Shown: positions 8,156 to 18,316 of the stretch, in pieces
Numbering within the stretch: position 1 is the stretch's first letter
How the letters are laid out: the number at the start of each line of letters is the position of its first letter
Assembly: GCA_009377715.1 (NCBI GenBank)
Contig: WHTN01000001.1
Coordinates: 25,092 to 82,220 of the forward strand
Source of the DNA: Dehalococcoidia bacterium
GTDB taxonomy: Bacteria > Chloroflexota > Dehalococcoidia > SM23-28-2 > WHTN01
Reading direction: 5' to 3'
DNA length: 57,129 bases
Made by a program: the position numbers and the translations under genes
Notes under the pieces: model-generated
Told to the model about the DNA's origin: nothing
Seen by the model: only the letters and a program-made list of their open reading frames with translations
The model's database searches: none

Positions 8156-8491
8156 ATGACGAATGGAAGCAGCGCAGTCCAGGTAGAGGTCGAAGTCCAA
8201 GAGACCAGACTAGACCGTGCGCATCGGCTGTTAGAGGAGGGCAGCGTATACAAGGCGCACGGCTACGAAGATTGGTGCTGGATCGTAACGAACGGCGGCG
8301 GGATTGCCTACGTAATAGACGGCGACCGTATGGCCTGTAATTGCCCAGACATGGTGCAGCGACTGGGCGACCCCGTTCTGCGGCAGTGCAAGCACCTGCT
8401 GGCCGTCCGGCTGGCAAAGGGCGAGCGGGTGGAATACCCCAAGCCCACACGGAAGCTAAGACTACAAGACTTGTATGAAGGGGTAGCCTAA
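8156..8491 (+). CDS. SWIM zinc-finger protein
   Basis: I take ATG 8156 (GGAGAAGGG upstream); an in-frame ATG at 8108 would sit only about 10 bases after the predicted transcript start. The 111-residue product carries a SWIM signature: Cys-X-Cys (ACNCPD) followed by Cys-X-His (QCKHLLAV). SWIM domains bind DNA or protein and occur in transposases, SNF2 proteins and recombination helpers. This is nearly a stand-alone SWIM domain with a short N-terminal tail. It is first in the rightward operon of the switch, so it is probably an early element function. Substrate unknown. Confidence 0.78.
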   Translation: MTNGSSAVQVEVEVQETRLDRAHRLLEEGSVYKAHGYEDWCWIVTNGGGIAYVIDGDRMACNCPDMVQRLGDPVLRQCKHLLAVRLAKGERVEYPKPTRKLRLQDLYEGVA

Positions 8492-8518
8492 CGGCTGCCC
8501 CCTAGAAGGAGAAGAGAG

Positions 8519-8932
8519 ATGCCAACAAACAAACAGTGGGACAATGCTCTGTTAGACGAATTTCTATACGGTGGGGATGAAGACCGCCGTAAGGTGCCTG
8601 CTGCCTGGGAAGAGCTAAGTGCGCTGCGAGCATCGGTTGATCACCAGAAGATCAACGAGTTTTATGATGATGATGGGCACCTTTATATCTGGGCTTCGGT
8701 CACATCCGCAAACAGCTTGATTCACTCCGCTGGCGGCATCAACGCTGGCAGTGTTGACGAAATGAAGATCATCGAACTAGCACTAGAAGCGGCACCGGGC
8801 CTGTCATGCGCTTTGCAGGATATGTATCGACAGGCATTTATGGACGGCTTCGCCGCCGCACTCTCTGGTATGCTCACGGACGCTAATCTCCCCCAATGGA
8901 GGCAAGAGCTAGCCGGACTAGTCAACCCATAG
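8519..8932 (+). CDS. Hypothetical element protein
   Basis: A 137-residue acidic protein (ATG 8519, AGAAGGAGAAGAG just upstream) that I do not recognise. It lies 27 bases after the SWIM gene on the same strand, so co-transcription from 8063 is likely. No signal peptide, membrane segment or metal motif is visible. The C-terminal half (MYRQAFMDGFAAALSGML) looks helical. Confidence 0.65.
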   Translation: MPTNKQWDNALLDEFLYGGDEDRRKVPAAWEELSALRASVDHQKINEFYDDDGHLYIWASVTSANSLIHSAGGINAGSVDEMKIIELALEAAPGLSCALQDMYRQAFMDGFAAALSGMLTDANLPQWRQELAGLVNP

Positions 8933-9022
8933 GGCAACTAGCGACGCAGCAAACAGCGAGGACAAGCGGGGGTGAGAGGCCCCGCCCAATGAACCAAACA
9001 CACACGGGAAGGAAATTTAAGC

Positions 9023-9325
9023 ATGTCACTAAGCCTAATGTTAGTCCCCCTAATGGACTGCCACACCGTCAGCGATAAGCTCTTTGACGCCATCGAACCT
9101 GCGATAGAGGACTACAGCGAGATCAGGTATGGCTACGTCAGGATCACGCCGTCGCTATACAAGATGCTCACTGAACTAGCCACCCAGGGCGACGAGGGCG
9201 CTAAGGCCCTGTTAGACAAGGCCGAGCAGGAAGTCGGTAGCGAGAAGGCATTAAGCGAAATACTAGACGGCCTTACCGACGATGACGATGAGGACTGCCC
9301 GCTGGTCGAGGTGATGCTAGGCTAG
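9023..9325 (+). CDS. Hypothetical acidic element protein
   Basis: A 100-residue protein from ATG 9023 with GGGAAGGAAA upstream. The C-terminal third is strongly acidic (LTDDDDEDC), which is common in phage-type inhibitors and DNA mimics, but I have no family match. It is third in the rightward operon and is followed by the element motif at 9330 and a hairpin at 9389-9421, so it probably ends the operon. Confidence 0.6.
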   Translation: MSLSLMLVPLMDCHTVSDKLFDAIEPAIEDYSEIRYGYVRITPSLYKMLTELATQGDEGAKALLDKAEQEVGSEKALSEILDGLTDDDDEDCPLVEVMLG

Positions 9326-9329
9326 ACTG

Positions 9330-9348
9330 GCCCCGTGATCAACATCTA
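9330..9348 (+). repeat. Element motif GCCCCGTGATCAACATCTA
   Basis: Nineteen bases identical to the inverted copy at 4799-4817. The motif sits directly after the stop codon of the 100-residue protein and before a terminator-like hairpin. Confidence 0.6.
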
Positions 9349-9388
9349 CCGTCCTGAACCAAACAACTCCTACCCACTGCACACAGCA

Positions 9389-9421
9389 ACCGAGGCTCGG
9401 TCATAACGGCCGGGCCTCGGT
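9389..9421 (+). terminator. Terminator-like hairpin after the early operon
   Basis: ACCGAGGC (9389-9396) pairs with GCCTCGGT (9414-9421) around a 17-base loop. There is no long T run, so it may be a weak or factor-dependent terminator. It separates the early operon from the next promoter at 9461. Confidence 0.5.
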
Positions 9422-9460
9422 CGTTAAATCGCCGCTGACTATAGCAGCCGCCTATACCTA

Positions 9461-9490
9461 TTGACGAACACTATATAAGTATGCTATAGT
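9461..9490 (+). promoter_or_regulatory. Promoter for the zinc-ribbon gene and giant gene
   Basis: TTGACG (9461-9466), 18-base spacer, TATAGT (9485-9490), ending 17 bases before the ATG at 9508. It would transcribe the zinc-ribbon protein and the large gene overlapping it. Confidence 0.65.
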
Positions 9491-9507
9491 GAACGGAGGC
9501 GACCTCT

Positions 9508-9729
9508 ATGACAACCACCACCGTTGAAGCAATTGTCCCCGCTCGCAACTTAGTCCCCAAGCAGGTAATCTGCCCCCTGCCCGAATGCGGCCTCGAAGTA
9601 ACAGGCTACGGTCGCCGCACTTACTGCACCGATAGACACCGCTGGCTGGCTGCCACGAGGCGACGCAGAGCTAGATCGCAGCAATTTAGACAACTAACCC
9701 ACGAACCGAGGAACCCCGATGGTATTTGA
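9508..9729 (+). CDS. Small zinc-ribbon protein
   Basis: A 73-residue protein from ATG 9508 with GGAGG upstream. A single finger (CPLPECGLEVTGYG ... YCTDRHR) could hold one Zn, and the tail is Arg-rich (TRRRRARSQQFR), so nucleic-acid binding is likely. It overlaps the start of the giant gene by 11 bases, implying translational coupling. No family name is certain. Confidence 0.65.
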   Translation: MTTTTVEAIVPARNLVPKQVICPLPECGLEVTGYGRRTYCTDRHRWLAATRRRRARSQQFRQLTHEPRNPDGI

Positions 9730-12700
9730 CCCTAGTATGATCCCGCAGACTTCTGAGCGGGTCAGACATTGGACGGAGACTCTTAGCAACGCACAGTCTC
9801 CTAAAGACATACTCTACCACGCTCCCGATCTATTCACCGAGACGGTCAAAAGTCAGGGTGGCCTACCAGACACTATCCCCCTCGGCACCGACATATTCGA
9901 CCCAGCGATCCACGAGGCCGTCAACCAGATGAACGACGATCAGCGCTGGCGTTATGCAACCGTCGTCGGGCAACTACTCGGTGAAGGCTGGGCAGCACCC
10001 AACAGAGACTTAGCCCCACAGCCTGATGAAGCGGAAGTCCTCGACCCAGGCACAAGCTGGCTCGGGGGCGTCAAAGGATTCTTCGGCGGCGTCGGCAAGA
10101 AGGCGTTAGACGTGCTGGACTCCAAGCCGATTAATAAAGCCTTCGACGCTCTTAACTGGGGCGGTGACAGGCTAGAGAATGCCATCGGCTTCACCGAGCT
10201 TGCAGCCACGCATCCAGATTCTACTCACCGCCCCAGGCACCCTCTGGGAAGCGGGCAGGCTCTACGCCGAGACGCTATTCCAATACGGCAAGAAGGAAGA
10301 CATCATCCGCAGGTTGCAAGAGGGTGAATCGATAGATGTGCTAATGCAGGCGCCAGCTCTGGCACCACCACGCTGCCGTGAGAGACGAGGTTGCAAGAGG
10401 GTGAATCGATAGATGTGCTAATGCAGGAATACGGCACATCCGCCTCGGCGGTCTTCCTAGACACTGCCTTCAAGATAGCCCTCGACCCCCTCTGGCTAGT
10501 TGGCCCCGTCAAGGCAGCCACTATAGCAAGCAGGGGTGGCAGGCTGGCGGAGGCGACGAGCAAATTAAGCCCAATCCTAGAGAAGCTGCCAGGCCCGCTG
10601 CGTAAAGCAGCGGCTGGCATAGGAACCCCGGTAGACGAAGAACTGCTACTCGCTGGCCGCAAGGCAGTCATCGAAGGCGATTTAGCTTTCAAGTCCACCG
10701 GTGAGGTAGGCCAAACCAGACGGCTCTATGGCCTATTCCGGCTGACCCCGAAGGCCAAAGCTTCCCAAGATGTCAACGACATCGCCGTCGCTGTCTCAAG
10801 CCTGCTACAACAGCACACATCAATAACTAGCCTTGAACTATCCCTGATTGGCACTGCCTTAAAGTCAGGCCGCATCGACGACATACCTACCGTCTACGGC
10901 AATCTATTCCATAAGCCGATGGCCCGTACAATGGGCCAGCGAATGAACGCCGCCGGACTAGACTTTGAAGGTTTAGCCAGCCTCAAGAAGCCTGTGCTCA
11001 ACGACATGAAGGCATGGCAGGCAGCGCCACCCGAGATAAGACGGGGTATGTATCCCACCTACGAGATCCGTAACGCCGCCGTGATGAATGAGATCATGGA
11101 CGAGCAGACCGGCTGGCTGCGGAAGCTTAACGACTATCACGGCCTGGACGCCGAACAGCCTGGCTGGATGCTGGCCGTCGGCAACTGGGTGAATTCAGTA
11201 AAGCCCTGGCTCTCGATGTTTACATTGAACACACCCCGATTCGTCGTTACCAATGTCGCCAACCACCTATTCACCCTAGCAGGCTACGACTTTGGCCCCA
11301 GGGCGCTTAGATCGACCGATTGGGCCTTGAACGAAGCCTCCAAGCTGGGCTTCTCGCCTGCTATGACCAAATCCCTAGCGAAGGCCCCAGAGCAAGCCAT
11401 CGCCACCAACGTGGGCGCAGGCACCGGCAAGTTCCGCATCTTATCACCGTTCGTGGCTATGGCGACTCACGTGGACAAGCGCATGGGGCTGAGAGCGATG
11501 TCCCTGTCACTTGAAAAGGCATACCGCTGGAACTGGCGCTTCGAGAGACAGGGTGGCATAGTCCCCGATCTCACCGATGACTTAGTAAACGGCCTCGGCG
11601 CAGACGCCACCGCCCGCTTCAAGGGCCAGATACTACGCCTCAACCCAACACCCGAATCGTGGGATGGCTTCGAGGCTGCTGTTAAGAATAACGTGGCCTC
11701 GCCCACTGCCATGTCCTTCATCATGCGTAAGGCGGCTCAGGAAGGCTGGGATGAAGGCAGGATAACAGAGGAAGTATCAAAGTTCGGCGATTCCTTCCTA
11801 GACCACGTAGACGGCATTCTCACAAAGAATCAGGACGACTTGCCTACGCTCGCCTCTGAACTGCGCCACACCCAGGACGACCTATTGCGAGAAGTCCATA
11901 CCATGCGTGACTACGACCACCTCAGCCCGCTGGCCCGTGAAACGCTAGTAGGCCGCTACGGGGTAGACGCCGACGCCCTAACCCGCCAGTGGGAGAACGC
12001 CCAGGCGGAGACAATACAAAGACTCCTACGGGCACACGGCTTCTCCAACGAGGAAGTGCAAGACGTGTTCCGTCTCATGGATGACACCTATTCCCATCTT
12101 GGCTCAGTCCGCAACGATACTTGGAATCGCATATACGCCCCAGGGCGGCGGCTAGACCAAGAAGTCTACTCCGACTGGGAAGCCTACTACCCCATGCGCA
12201 ACGAGGCTTTCGAGGGCATGCGGAAGGGTATCCATGACAAGATCGCCCAGCGTAACCCTAAGCTAGCCACACGCATAAATTCTCTGTTCGACGAGCTTAA
12301 ACTGACACAGCAGCGGGTAGACGAGAACTTGCGTAACACCCTCAAGACCGCTGGCAGCCAGCCGACCGACACGATCATCTTCGCCTCCCGCCAAGACCCG
12401 GTTCACAACTTATTCGAGGCGCACTTCCGCTTCTCGGAAGCACAATATGCGCAGGCACGGAATACCTGGATGCAGCGGCTGGGTTTCGAGGCAGGCAAGG
12501 GCAAATACGCCTTAGCAGGTGAATACCCAATGGTGGGCGATGTAGTGTCTCTGACCAACCATGCCTACGTCAGGCTGATAGACGACATGATCGAGAACAT
12601 CGATCTGGTGGCGCAGAGGACGCCCCTATCACTTACGCCAGAGACCCAGCAGGCGATGCTTAATTACATTGATGAGCTACGGCCCATCCTCTCGGACACT

Positions 12701-14869
12701 TACGCCGCCTCGGTGAAGTCCAGCCAGTTGATGTATGACTTCTCGATAATCAACTATCAACGAGGCTACGGCATCGACTCGCTGGCAATGGCTATCTACC
12801 CTTACCACTTCTGGCCCACTAGGACTTATGGCCCACTGGATGCGCAGGACAACTGCCCGCCCAGGCTATATCGCCGCCATAGCTCGCCTCTACGAAGGGC
12901 AGGAGGCGCTAACCGAGGGTCTGGCCGACCGGCTTAAGAACAAGTGGCGTGTCCCAATCCCCGGACTCTCTAGCATGGTTCCCTGGGCTGACGACGGCGT
13001 ATTCGCCGACCCCGATAGCCATTATGTTCCCACTGGCCCAGCAGCGGGCGCAGGAGGACTTCGATAACGACTCAGTCGGCTACCTCGGCAATATGGTCGA
13101 GTTCGCTTCTAAAATAGGCCCAGGGTTCGCTCCCTGGGTCTCAGGCCCCTTCGCCTTCAAGGGCATACACGGCGGAATGGGATAGCTGGGTGAATAACCA
13201 AGTCGCCTCCCTCCCCTTCGGTCTGCCAGGCAACAAAACACAGCGTGGCATCTACGCCCTGACCCACATGGGCCAAGACCCAGAGGGCCTGTTCGCTGAA
13301 GACATACGCCGTGACTTCTATCTGGCACGCTCGCCCACCAGCGACTTCCTCCGCCACGTCGCCGGTCTTCCACCAGGCGACAAGTTCGACGCCTACCGTG
13401 CCTCCCGCATGATGATGGCGCTGGTAGTCCAGAAGTCTAAAGACATGTCGCCCGCCGATAAGGATTCCTTCGTGACCGACGCCATCCGGCAGCTACGAGC
13501 TAGTCAAGGCCCGCTGTGGGACGAGGCGGTAGACGCCGCCCAGACAGAGTTTGGTCTGCGTGCCGTGACAAGCTGGACTATCGGCGTGCCCGTGACCCTC
13601 TACGCCAAAGGCGAGGACATGATCCGTCGCAACTACGAAGGCGGCAATGAGATCGAGCAGGGGCTAGACGATGTGTTCCGTGCCTGGATCAAGGACGCCT
13701 ACGCCAGAGGTATGCCGGAGGACATAGGCCAGTTCTACGAGCTATTCCCCGAATACCGAATGAAGGAGATTGGCTCGGCGATAGGCCGTGACCTAGCCGA
13801 GGGCACCAGCGACGCCATGACTAAGATAGACCAGACGCTCTACTTCGTAGACCGTGAGATGGTAGAGAAGCGCTATGAAACTGACTTGAGGGAGATAGCC
13901 GCACAGAAGGAAGCTCTAGAGAAAAGCGGTGCAATGACCAAGCGTGAAGGCCGCACCCAGCGAGAGATGTTGGACAACGACTACGATTACCTACTTGCCC
14001 TGCGCACCCGTGACTTCGAGGCCCTAGAGAAGCGATACCCGCTGGCCTTGCAGAACCCGCCGTCTTACACCCACACGGCAGGCGAGCGGGCGCTGATGAC
14101 CCTGGTGGACGTCTTCTATACCCTCAAGCCAGACGAATTCAACACGCCAGTGGAATATCAGGCTGCACGGCAGCGCTTCTTACAAGCCCTCCCCGCAGCG
14201 GACACACAGGATACTATGGTGGCCCGCCTGCGGCTGGACGTGCAAGCCGAGCTTATTCGGCTCAACTACAGCAAGCGGCTGACCGAGACATACAACTCCA
14301 ACTCCGAGGTTGGCACTGCATCCCGCCTGATCGAGGAGCGCAATAAGAAGCTGGACGACATAGCCGCTCAGTATGCCAAATACGTGACCCGTGACGAGTT
14401 CGAGCGACACCGCACTCGAAACCAGACGCCGCCGACGCCGCAGTATCAGGAATACCGCATCGCCTCAGCTGAGATCAGCGAATACATGGCCTTGAAAGAG
14501 AGCATGGGGCCGACTGAATCAAACCAGGAGCGGGCCATAGCGTCCGCCTTCTGGAAGTCACACCCCTTGCTAGAGAAGTATTACGGCGAAGACCCGCTGC
14601 CGATGAACACGGTCGAACAGCGGATAGCGAAAGTTAAGCTCGACCAGCTATGGGATGAATATTACTAGCTCAGCGACGCCGGTGCGCAGGCCCAGAGAGA
14701 CTTTATGACTGTGCATCTGGACGAGTTCAACGAGAGCCGAGGCATGTTCGGCCTAGACCCGATCAGGGTTAAGAACTACCAGCAGGAGACTCCGTTTATT
14801 AGCCTGGACGGTGGGCCGCTGGATGACCTTCAGCGGACGATATACGAATCGCTTACTTCCGTTCACTAG
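9719..14869 (+). pseudogene. Giant element protein gene (about 1,690 codons), broken
   Basis: One gene is spread over shifted frames: 9719-~10205, ~10205-10387, 10391-~12827, ~12827-13013, 13013-~13170, then 13190-14668, an in-frame TAG (14666-14668), and 66 more sense codons to 14869. Each frame change equals one extra base in a short run, except a 77-bp duplication at 10311-10427. The summed changes are a multiple of three and the sense continues across each break, so one ancestral ORF is well supported. The product would be soluble, helical, with weak hydrophobic stretches (AMAIYPYHFWP). Size and style recall large polyvalent proteins or injected virion proteins of phages, but I see no definite domain. 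It fills the place expected of late genes. Confidence 0.7.
10311..10427. repeat. 40-bp direct repeat, offset 77 bp, inside the giant gene
   Basis: Bases 10311-10350 and 10388-10427 are identical. The 37 bases between have no counterpart in the reading frame. The 77-base offset shifts the frame by two and exactly links the frame before and after it. It may be a recent tandem duplication or an assembly artefact at a repeat junction. Confidence 0.75.
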
Positions 14870-15827
14870 CCTCGACAAGCAGCACTATGTTCGAGGCTGT
14901 AACGTGCAAGGCAAAAGCGGCGATGTGTTCTGGCACTTCAATCCGCTCCTGCCCCTGACCATGCCCACTAGTTCTATTCCGCAAGGTTGGGATTCCCGAC
15001 TCAAGGAGCGAACGAACCGCTCCGAATTGACTTTGGAGAGAAGCTGGCACCAGTTCATTCTCGAACATGATCTTGATCAGAGGCTGCGCAGTGGCATTTT
15101 CTGGGTATCCCCATCCCTTCAAATCGCAGATCGTCTTCATAGTGCTCTCGAACGCTTTCAGAGCGTCGGCGATAGCCTCTTTATACCTTCCGTTACGGTA
15201 ATGCGTGTGAGCGGACATGACTCCTCGGACGCTCCCCTCGAAGCGCTTACGATGCAGTAGTGATATCGCTGGAACGATGGCCTCATTGTGAAGATACTGC
15301 GAATCCATTCTCATCAAAGAGCCATCAACAAACTGATAGCCTAACCCATATTCAAGGAAACGGTGGTTTAGTTCCTGTATAGCATCATCAGCATCCTGCG
15401 TAATCTGGCTTTCCTGCCTGCTGCTGGCATACTTATGCCTGATTTCGCTATCGATCACCTTAAACGAGACCTCAATGATGTCTAGGGCGTTATCGGTCGT
15501 TCCATCAAGAATGAACTCCTGGCATTGACCGAACTCATTATGGTTTTCGCTGCCCAGTGCGAAGACGCCAAGTTCTCGGCAGAGGGTTATATGAATGGCT
15601 TTCCAAGCTAGGTTGCTCACATATTCAGTGTGGGGGCCGCCGTAGATACCGCCACCGACAAGGTAAGGCCCAATGGCAGAATTCCAGATATGCACAACCT
15701 GCCTGCGGAACTCGATGGGGAGAGGATCATAAATAAGTGGCTCCACTTCGTCGCCACGAGCAAGCCTCCGATGCCGCTTGGAAAACGTCTCGTATATGGG
15801 CACGTCTCCACCATGATAAATGCCCAA
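14853..15827 (-). CDS. AbiJ_NTD4 / HEPN-type abortive-infection protein (STM4504/CBY_0614-like)
   Basis: This 324-residue protein matches, by recall, the STM4504/CBY_0614 family: an N-terminal PIYETFSKRHRRLARG and FRRQVVHIWNSAIG segment (AbiJ_NTD4) and a C-terminal helical domain starting around FESTMKTICDLKGWGYP. Near the end RNRTSGHGQG fits the HEPN ribonuclease motif R-N-X4-H. Members are proposed toxin/abortive-infection proteins that cut RNA after phage attack. It is oriented against the giant gene and overlaps its 3' end by 17 bases. It is the most plausible host-benefit cargo of the element. Enzymatic activity is inferred from the motif only. Confidence 0.72.
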   Translation of the reverse strand: MGIYHGGDVPIYETFSKRHRRLARGDEVEPLIYDPLPIEFRRQVVHIWNSAIGPYLVGGGIYGGPHTEYVSNLAWKAIHITLCRELGVFALGSENHNEFGQCQEFILDGTTDNALDIIEVSFKVIDSEIRHKYASSRQESQITQDADDAIQELNHRFLEYGLGYQFVDGSLMRMDSQYLHNEAIVPAISLLHRKRFEGSVRGVMSAHTHYRNGRYKEAIADALKAFESTMKTICDLKGWGYPENATAQPLIKIMFENELVPASLQSQFGAVRSLLESGIPTLRNRTSGHGQGQERIEVPEHIAAFALHVTASNIVLLVEASERK

Positions 15828-15851
15828 AAGACGAACTTCTAGGGCAAATCA

Positions 15852-16313
15852 CTATTCGCACGATTCGAACAATCGCTGCGCCTGCGTTTCGAGTTGACCA
15901 GCCTCGGTGCCAACGACCAGTAATACACCCGCCAAATCGCTGATCACTCCCTCATTCCTCTCCCTGGCGGCAAGGGACATAACCTGGAAATGCACAGCCA
16001 ACTCAGCCAGAATCATATCTACGCTCTCATGCCACAGCCCTGCTTCCGATGGGGGCCGAAGATCACGCCATTCTTCTAGATAGTCATTGATCGACTCCGC
16101 CGAGGCCACTACGTATTGCTCGATCCCTGCGAAGTCCGTCCTGCCTGTAACTAACGGCAAGTTACGCTGGGTCTCCTCCATCCTGTTAAAGATGCGAAGA
16201 GCCGAGTCTGAGTAAGTGCAGAGTTCCGATCTCTGATTGCAAGCGAGCACGAAGAACGAAACTTCGATAACTAGCAGTAGAGAAGCACGTAAGATAGAAG
16301 CGAGATTCGTCAT
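15852..16313 (-). CDS. Predicted lipoprotein of unknown function
   Basis: From ATG 16313 (AAGGTG six bases upstream; GTG 16322 and ATG 16316 are alternatives) this gives about 153 residues. The N-terminus is a lipoprotein signal ending FFVLACN (lipobox Cys about residue 25). The rest is helical, charged, and unrecognised. It lies between the HEPN gene and the integrase on the same strand. Small lipoproteins in prophages often alter the surface to exclude other phages; here that is only a possibility. Confidence 0.6.
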   Translation of the reverse strand: MTNLASILRASLLLVIEVSFFVLACNQRSELCTYSDSALRIFNRMEETQRNLPLVTGRTDFAGIEQYVVASAESINDYLEEWRDLRPPSEAGLWHESVDMILAELAVHFQVMSLAARERNEGVISDLAGVLLVVGTEAGQLETQAQRLFESCE

Positions 16314-16399
16314 CATTGTCACCTTAGATTGTTGTCCAACAGACTATGCCGCTTGGCGGTGTCCCGCAAGTCATCCTCAACCATAGGGGCATACGTCGT

Positions 16400-17329
16400 C
16401 TACAATCGGAGCCTATCCACAGGTGAATGCCGTTCGTGCGCACGTAAAGCGTCCTCATGCTCAACTGCCGTCAAATACCTAAGCGTCATCCGAATATCAT
16501 CATGCCCGAGCAGCATCTGTAACGTCTTCACGTCCCCACCGCTCCGTAGGTAATAGACGGCAAAGGTGTGCCTGAAGGTATGCGGCGATGATCTCACGCC
16601 ACTTATGCCTGCCCTCGTTGCAAGTCGCCTTATCATGTATCGAAGCCCTTGCGGTTGCAGAGGCTCCATCTGGGCAGTCAAGAATAGCTCCGGTCGGGCG
16701 GAATCCCGCACAGCCAGATACCGCCGAATACTCCGCTGGCAGCGGTAGCCCATCCTGACCAGCCGTTCCTTACTTCCCTTGCCCCATAGCTTTACCGTGC
16801 CCCGTTTTAGATCAATATCATGGACTTGGATGGTTGTAACCTCTTCTAACCGTGCGCCAGTATCCAGAAGGAAGCGAACTATGGCAGCATTCCGAAGGCC
16901 AAGGTAAGTATTTGCTGGACACAATGAAAGAAGCCTCTGGATGTCTTCAGGAGTGAAGATGGTCATGGCGAGCTTGGGAACCTTAGGTCTGGGGATAGCC
17001 CGCATTGGCGACGGGGCAACTAACGCTTCCCGTTCGGCCCAAGTGAAGAACGCCGACAAGGTGCGCCAGTAAGCATCTACCGTTATCGGCTTGGCTGGAC
17101 GCCGTGATGAAACGCTGGTTCCACCCCATCTGACGCTCTCATGCCGCACGTAGGACAGTATTTGTCTAATATCCGCCGAAGTGACATTAGCTAAAGCTGT
17201 GTTCCCTACCAGGCGCTCGATTCGGCCCAGCATGCCTTCATAGAAGCTGATGGAATCATCGCTCAGATTCTCTGCCCGCTTTGACAGTAAAAAGTCATCT
17301 ATGGCATCCTCAAGGAGGATGTCAATCAA
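16400..17329 (-). CDS. Tyrosine integrase of the element
   Basis: The catalytic set is complete: Arg in DTGARLEEVTT, His-X2-Arg in SPHTFRHTF, His in LLGHDD and Tyr in TLRYLTA. An N-terminal SAM-like core-binding domain precedes it. From TTG 17329 it has 309 residues, usual for XerC/D-like phage integrases, but that start has no clear ribosome site. The frame stays open upstream through the tRNA to ATG 17500, where the 'protein' is merely the tRNA translated (a known misannotation), so the longer form is unlikely. It sits next to attR and would recombine within or near the tRNA-Pro repeat. Confidence 0.9.
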   Translation of the reverse strand: MIDILLEDAIDDFLLSKRAENLSDDSISFYEGMLGRIERLVGNTALANVTSADIRQILSYVRHESVRWGGTSVSSRRPAKPITVDAYWRTLSAFFTWAEREALVAPSPMRAIPRPKVPKLAMTIFTPEDIQRLLSLCPANTYLGLRNAAIVRFLLDTGARLEEVTTIQVHDIDLKRGTVKLWGKGSKERLVRMGYRCQRSIRRYLAVRDSARPELFLTAQMEPLQPQGLRYMIRRLATRAGISGVRSSPHTFRHTFAVYYLRSGGDVKTLQMLLGHDDIRMTLRYLTAVEHEDALRAHERHSPVDRLRL

Positions 17330-17406
17330 GTGCGCTGGCTGGACGTTAGAGGGACTTGAGTCAGACGAATCTGGTGGTCTTGCGGAGAGAATTATATCTG
17401 AGCTTT

Positions 17407-17488
<82 letters not shown>

Positions 17489-17691
17489 ACCAGCTAACAT
17501 CCTAGCATATAAGAAGTAACCCTAGCTAGGATAAAAGCGTTCCTAATATAAGCGAGGTAAGCCTGATACAGCGCGCCTCAATGCAACGTGACATAAGAGC
17601 GCGGAGTAAAAGTATCGTCGTTGACGTAAACAGATATGCCTGTATATGATGATCGAGGTCGGCGGCTGATCAGCGCCGGCTAAGTTTTCCT

Positions 17692-18303
17692 ATGTTACAG
17701 CTTGATGAGATCGCTAATTCGATAAGGAACTGCGTTAACTGCGATCTTCACAAAGGTCGCGTACACGCCGTTCCCGGCTATGGCTCGGAAAACGCCGAAA
17801 TTATGTTTATCGGTGAGGCGCCTGGCTACTATGAAGACCAGCAGGGCAAACCCTTTGTTGGGGCGGCGGGCAAGTTTCTGGACCAGCTACTCGCTCTGGC
17901 TGGCCTCGATCGTGAACAAGTCTATATCACAAACATAGTTAAGTGCCGTCCCCCGAACAACCGTGATCCCTTGCCGAACGAGATAGACACTTGCCGCGCG
18001 TGGCTGCAACAGCAGTTGGACACTATCAAGCCAAAAATTGTGGTAACGCTTGGGCGTTATTCTATGGCCTACTTCTTTCCCGGCGAAACCATCAGCAAAA
18101 TACACGGGCAGCAGCGAAAACGCGACGATCTACTCATCATCCCGATGTACCATCCAGCGGCGGCATTGCACCAAGAACGCTTTCGCCACATGATCGAGGA
18201 TGACTTCCGTAAGTTACGCACCGTCTTGGAAGAGTCGAATAAGCCGCCTGCCTCCGGCGAAAAACCGGCCGAAGAAGAACCACACCAGATGCGATTACTG
18301 TAG
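17692..18303 (+). CDS. Family 4 uracil-DNA glycosylase (Fe-S type)
   Basis: A 203-residue protein carrying the family 4 hallmarks: GEAPG (41-45) in the uracil-pocket motif, HPAA (154-157) in motif B, and four cysteines (14, 17, 85, 101) placed to hold a [4Fe-4S] cluster. It removes uracil from DNA in base-excision repair. The acidic tail after 185 is not conserved in the family. It is 13 bases upstream of RNase J, so the two may be co-transcribed. Confidence 0.93.
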   Translation: MLQLDEIANSIRNCVNCDLHKGRVHAVPGYGSENAEIMFIGEAPGYYEDQQGKPFVGAAGKFLDQLLALAGLDREQVYITNIVKCRPPNNRDPLPNEIDTCRAWLQQQLDTIKPKIVVTLGRYSMAYFFPGETISKIHGQQRKRDDLLIIPMYHPAAALHQERFRHMIEDDFRKLRTVLEESNKPPASGEKPAEEEPHQMRLL

Positions 18304-18316
18304 AGAATAGGAGCAT

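Noticed and set aside
14811-15260. Forward 149-residue frame
   Set aside because: It is antisense to the AbiJ_NTD4/HEPN gene, which has family motifs.
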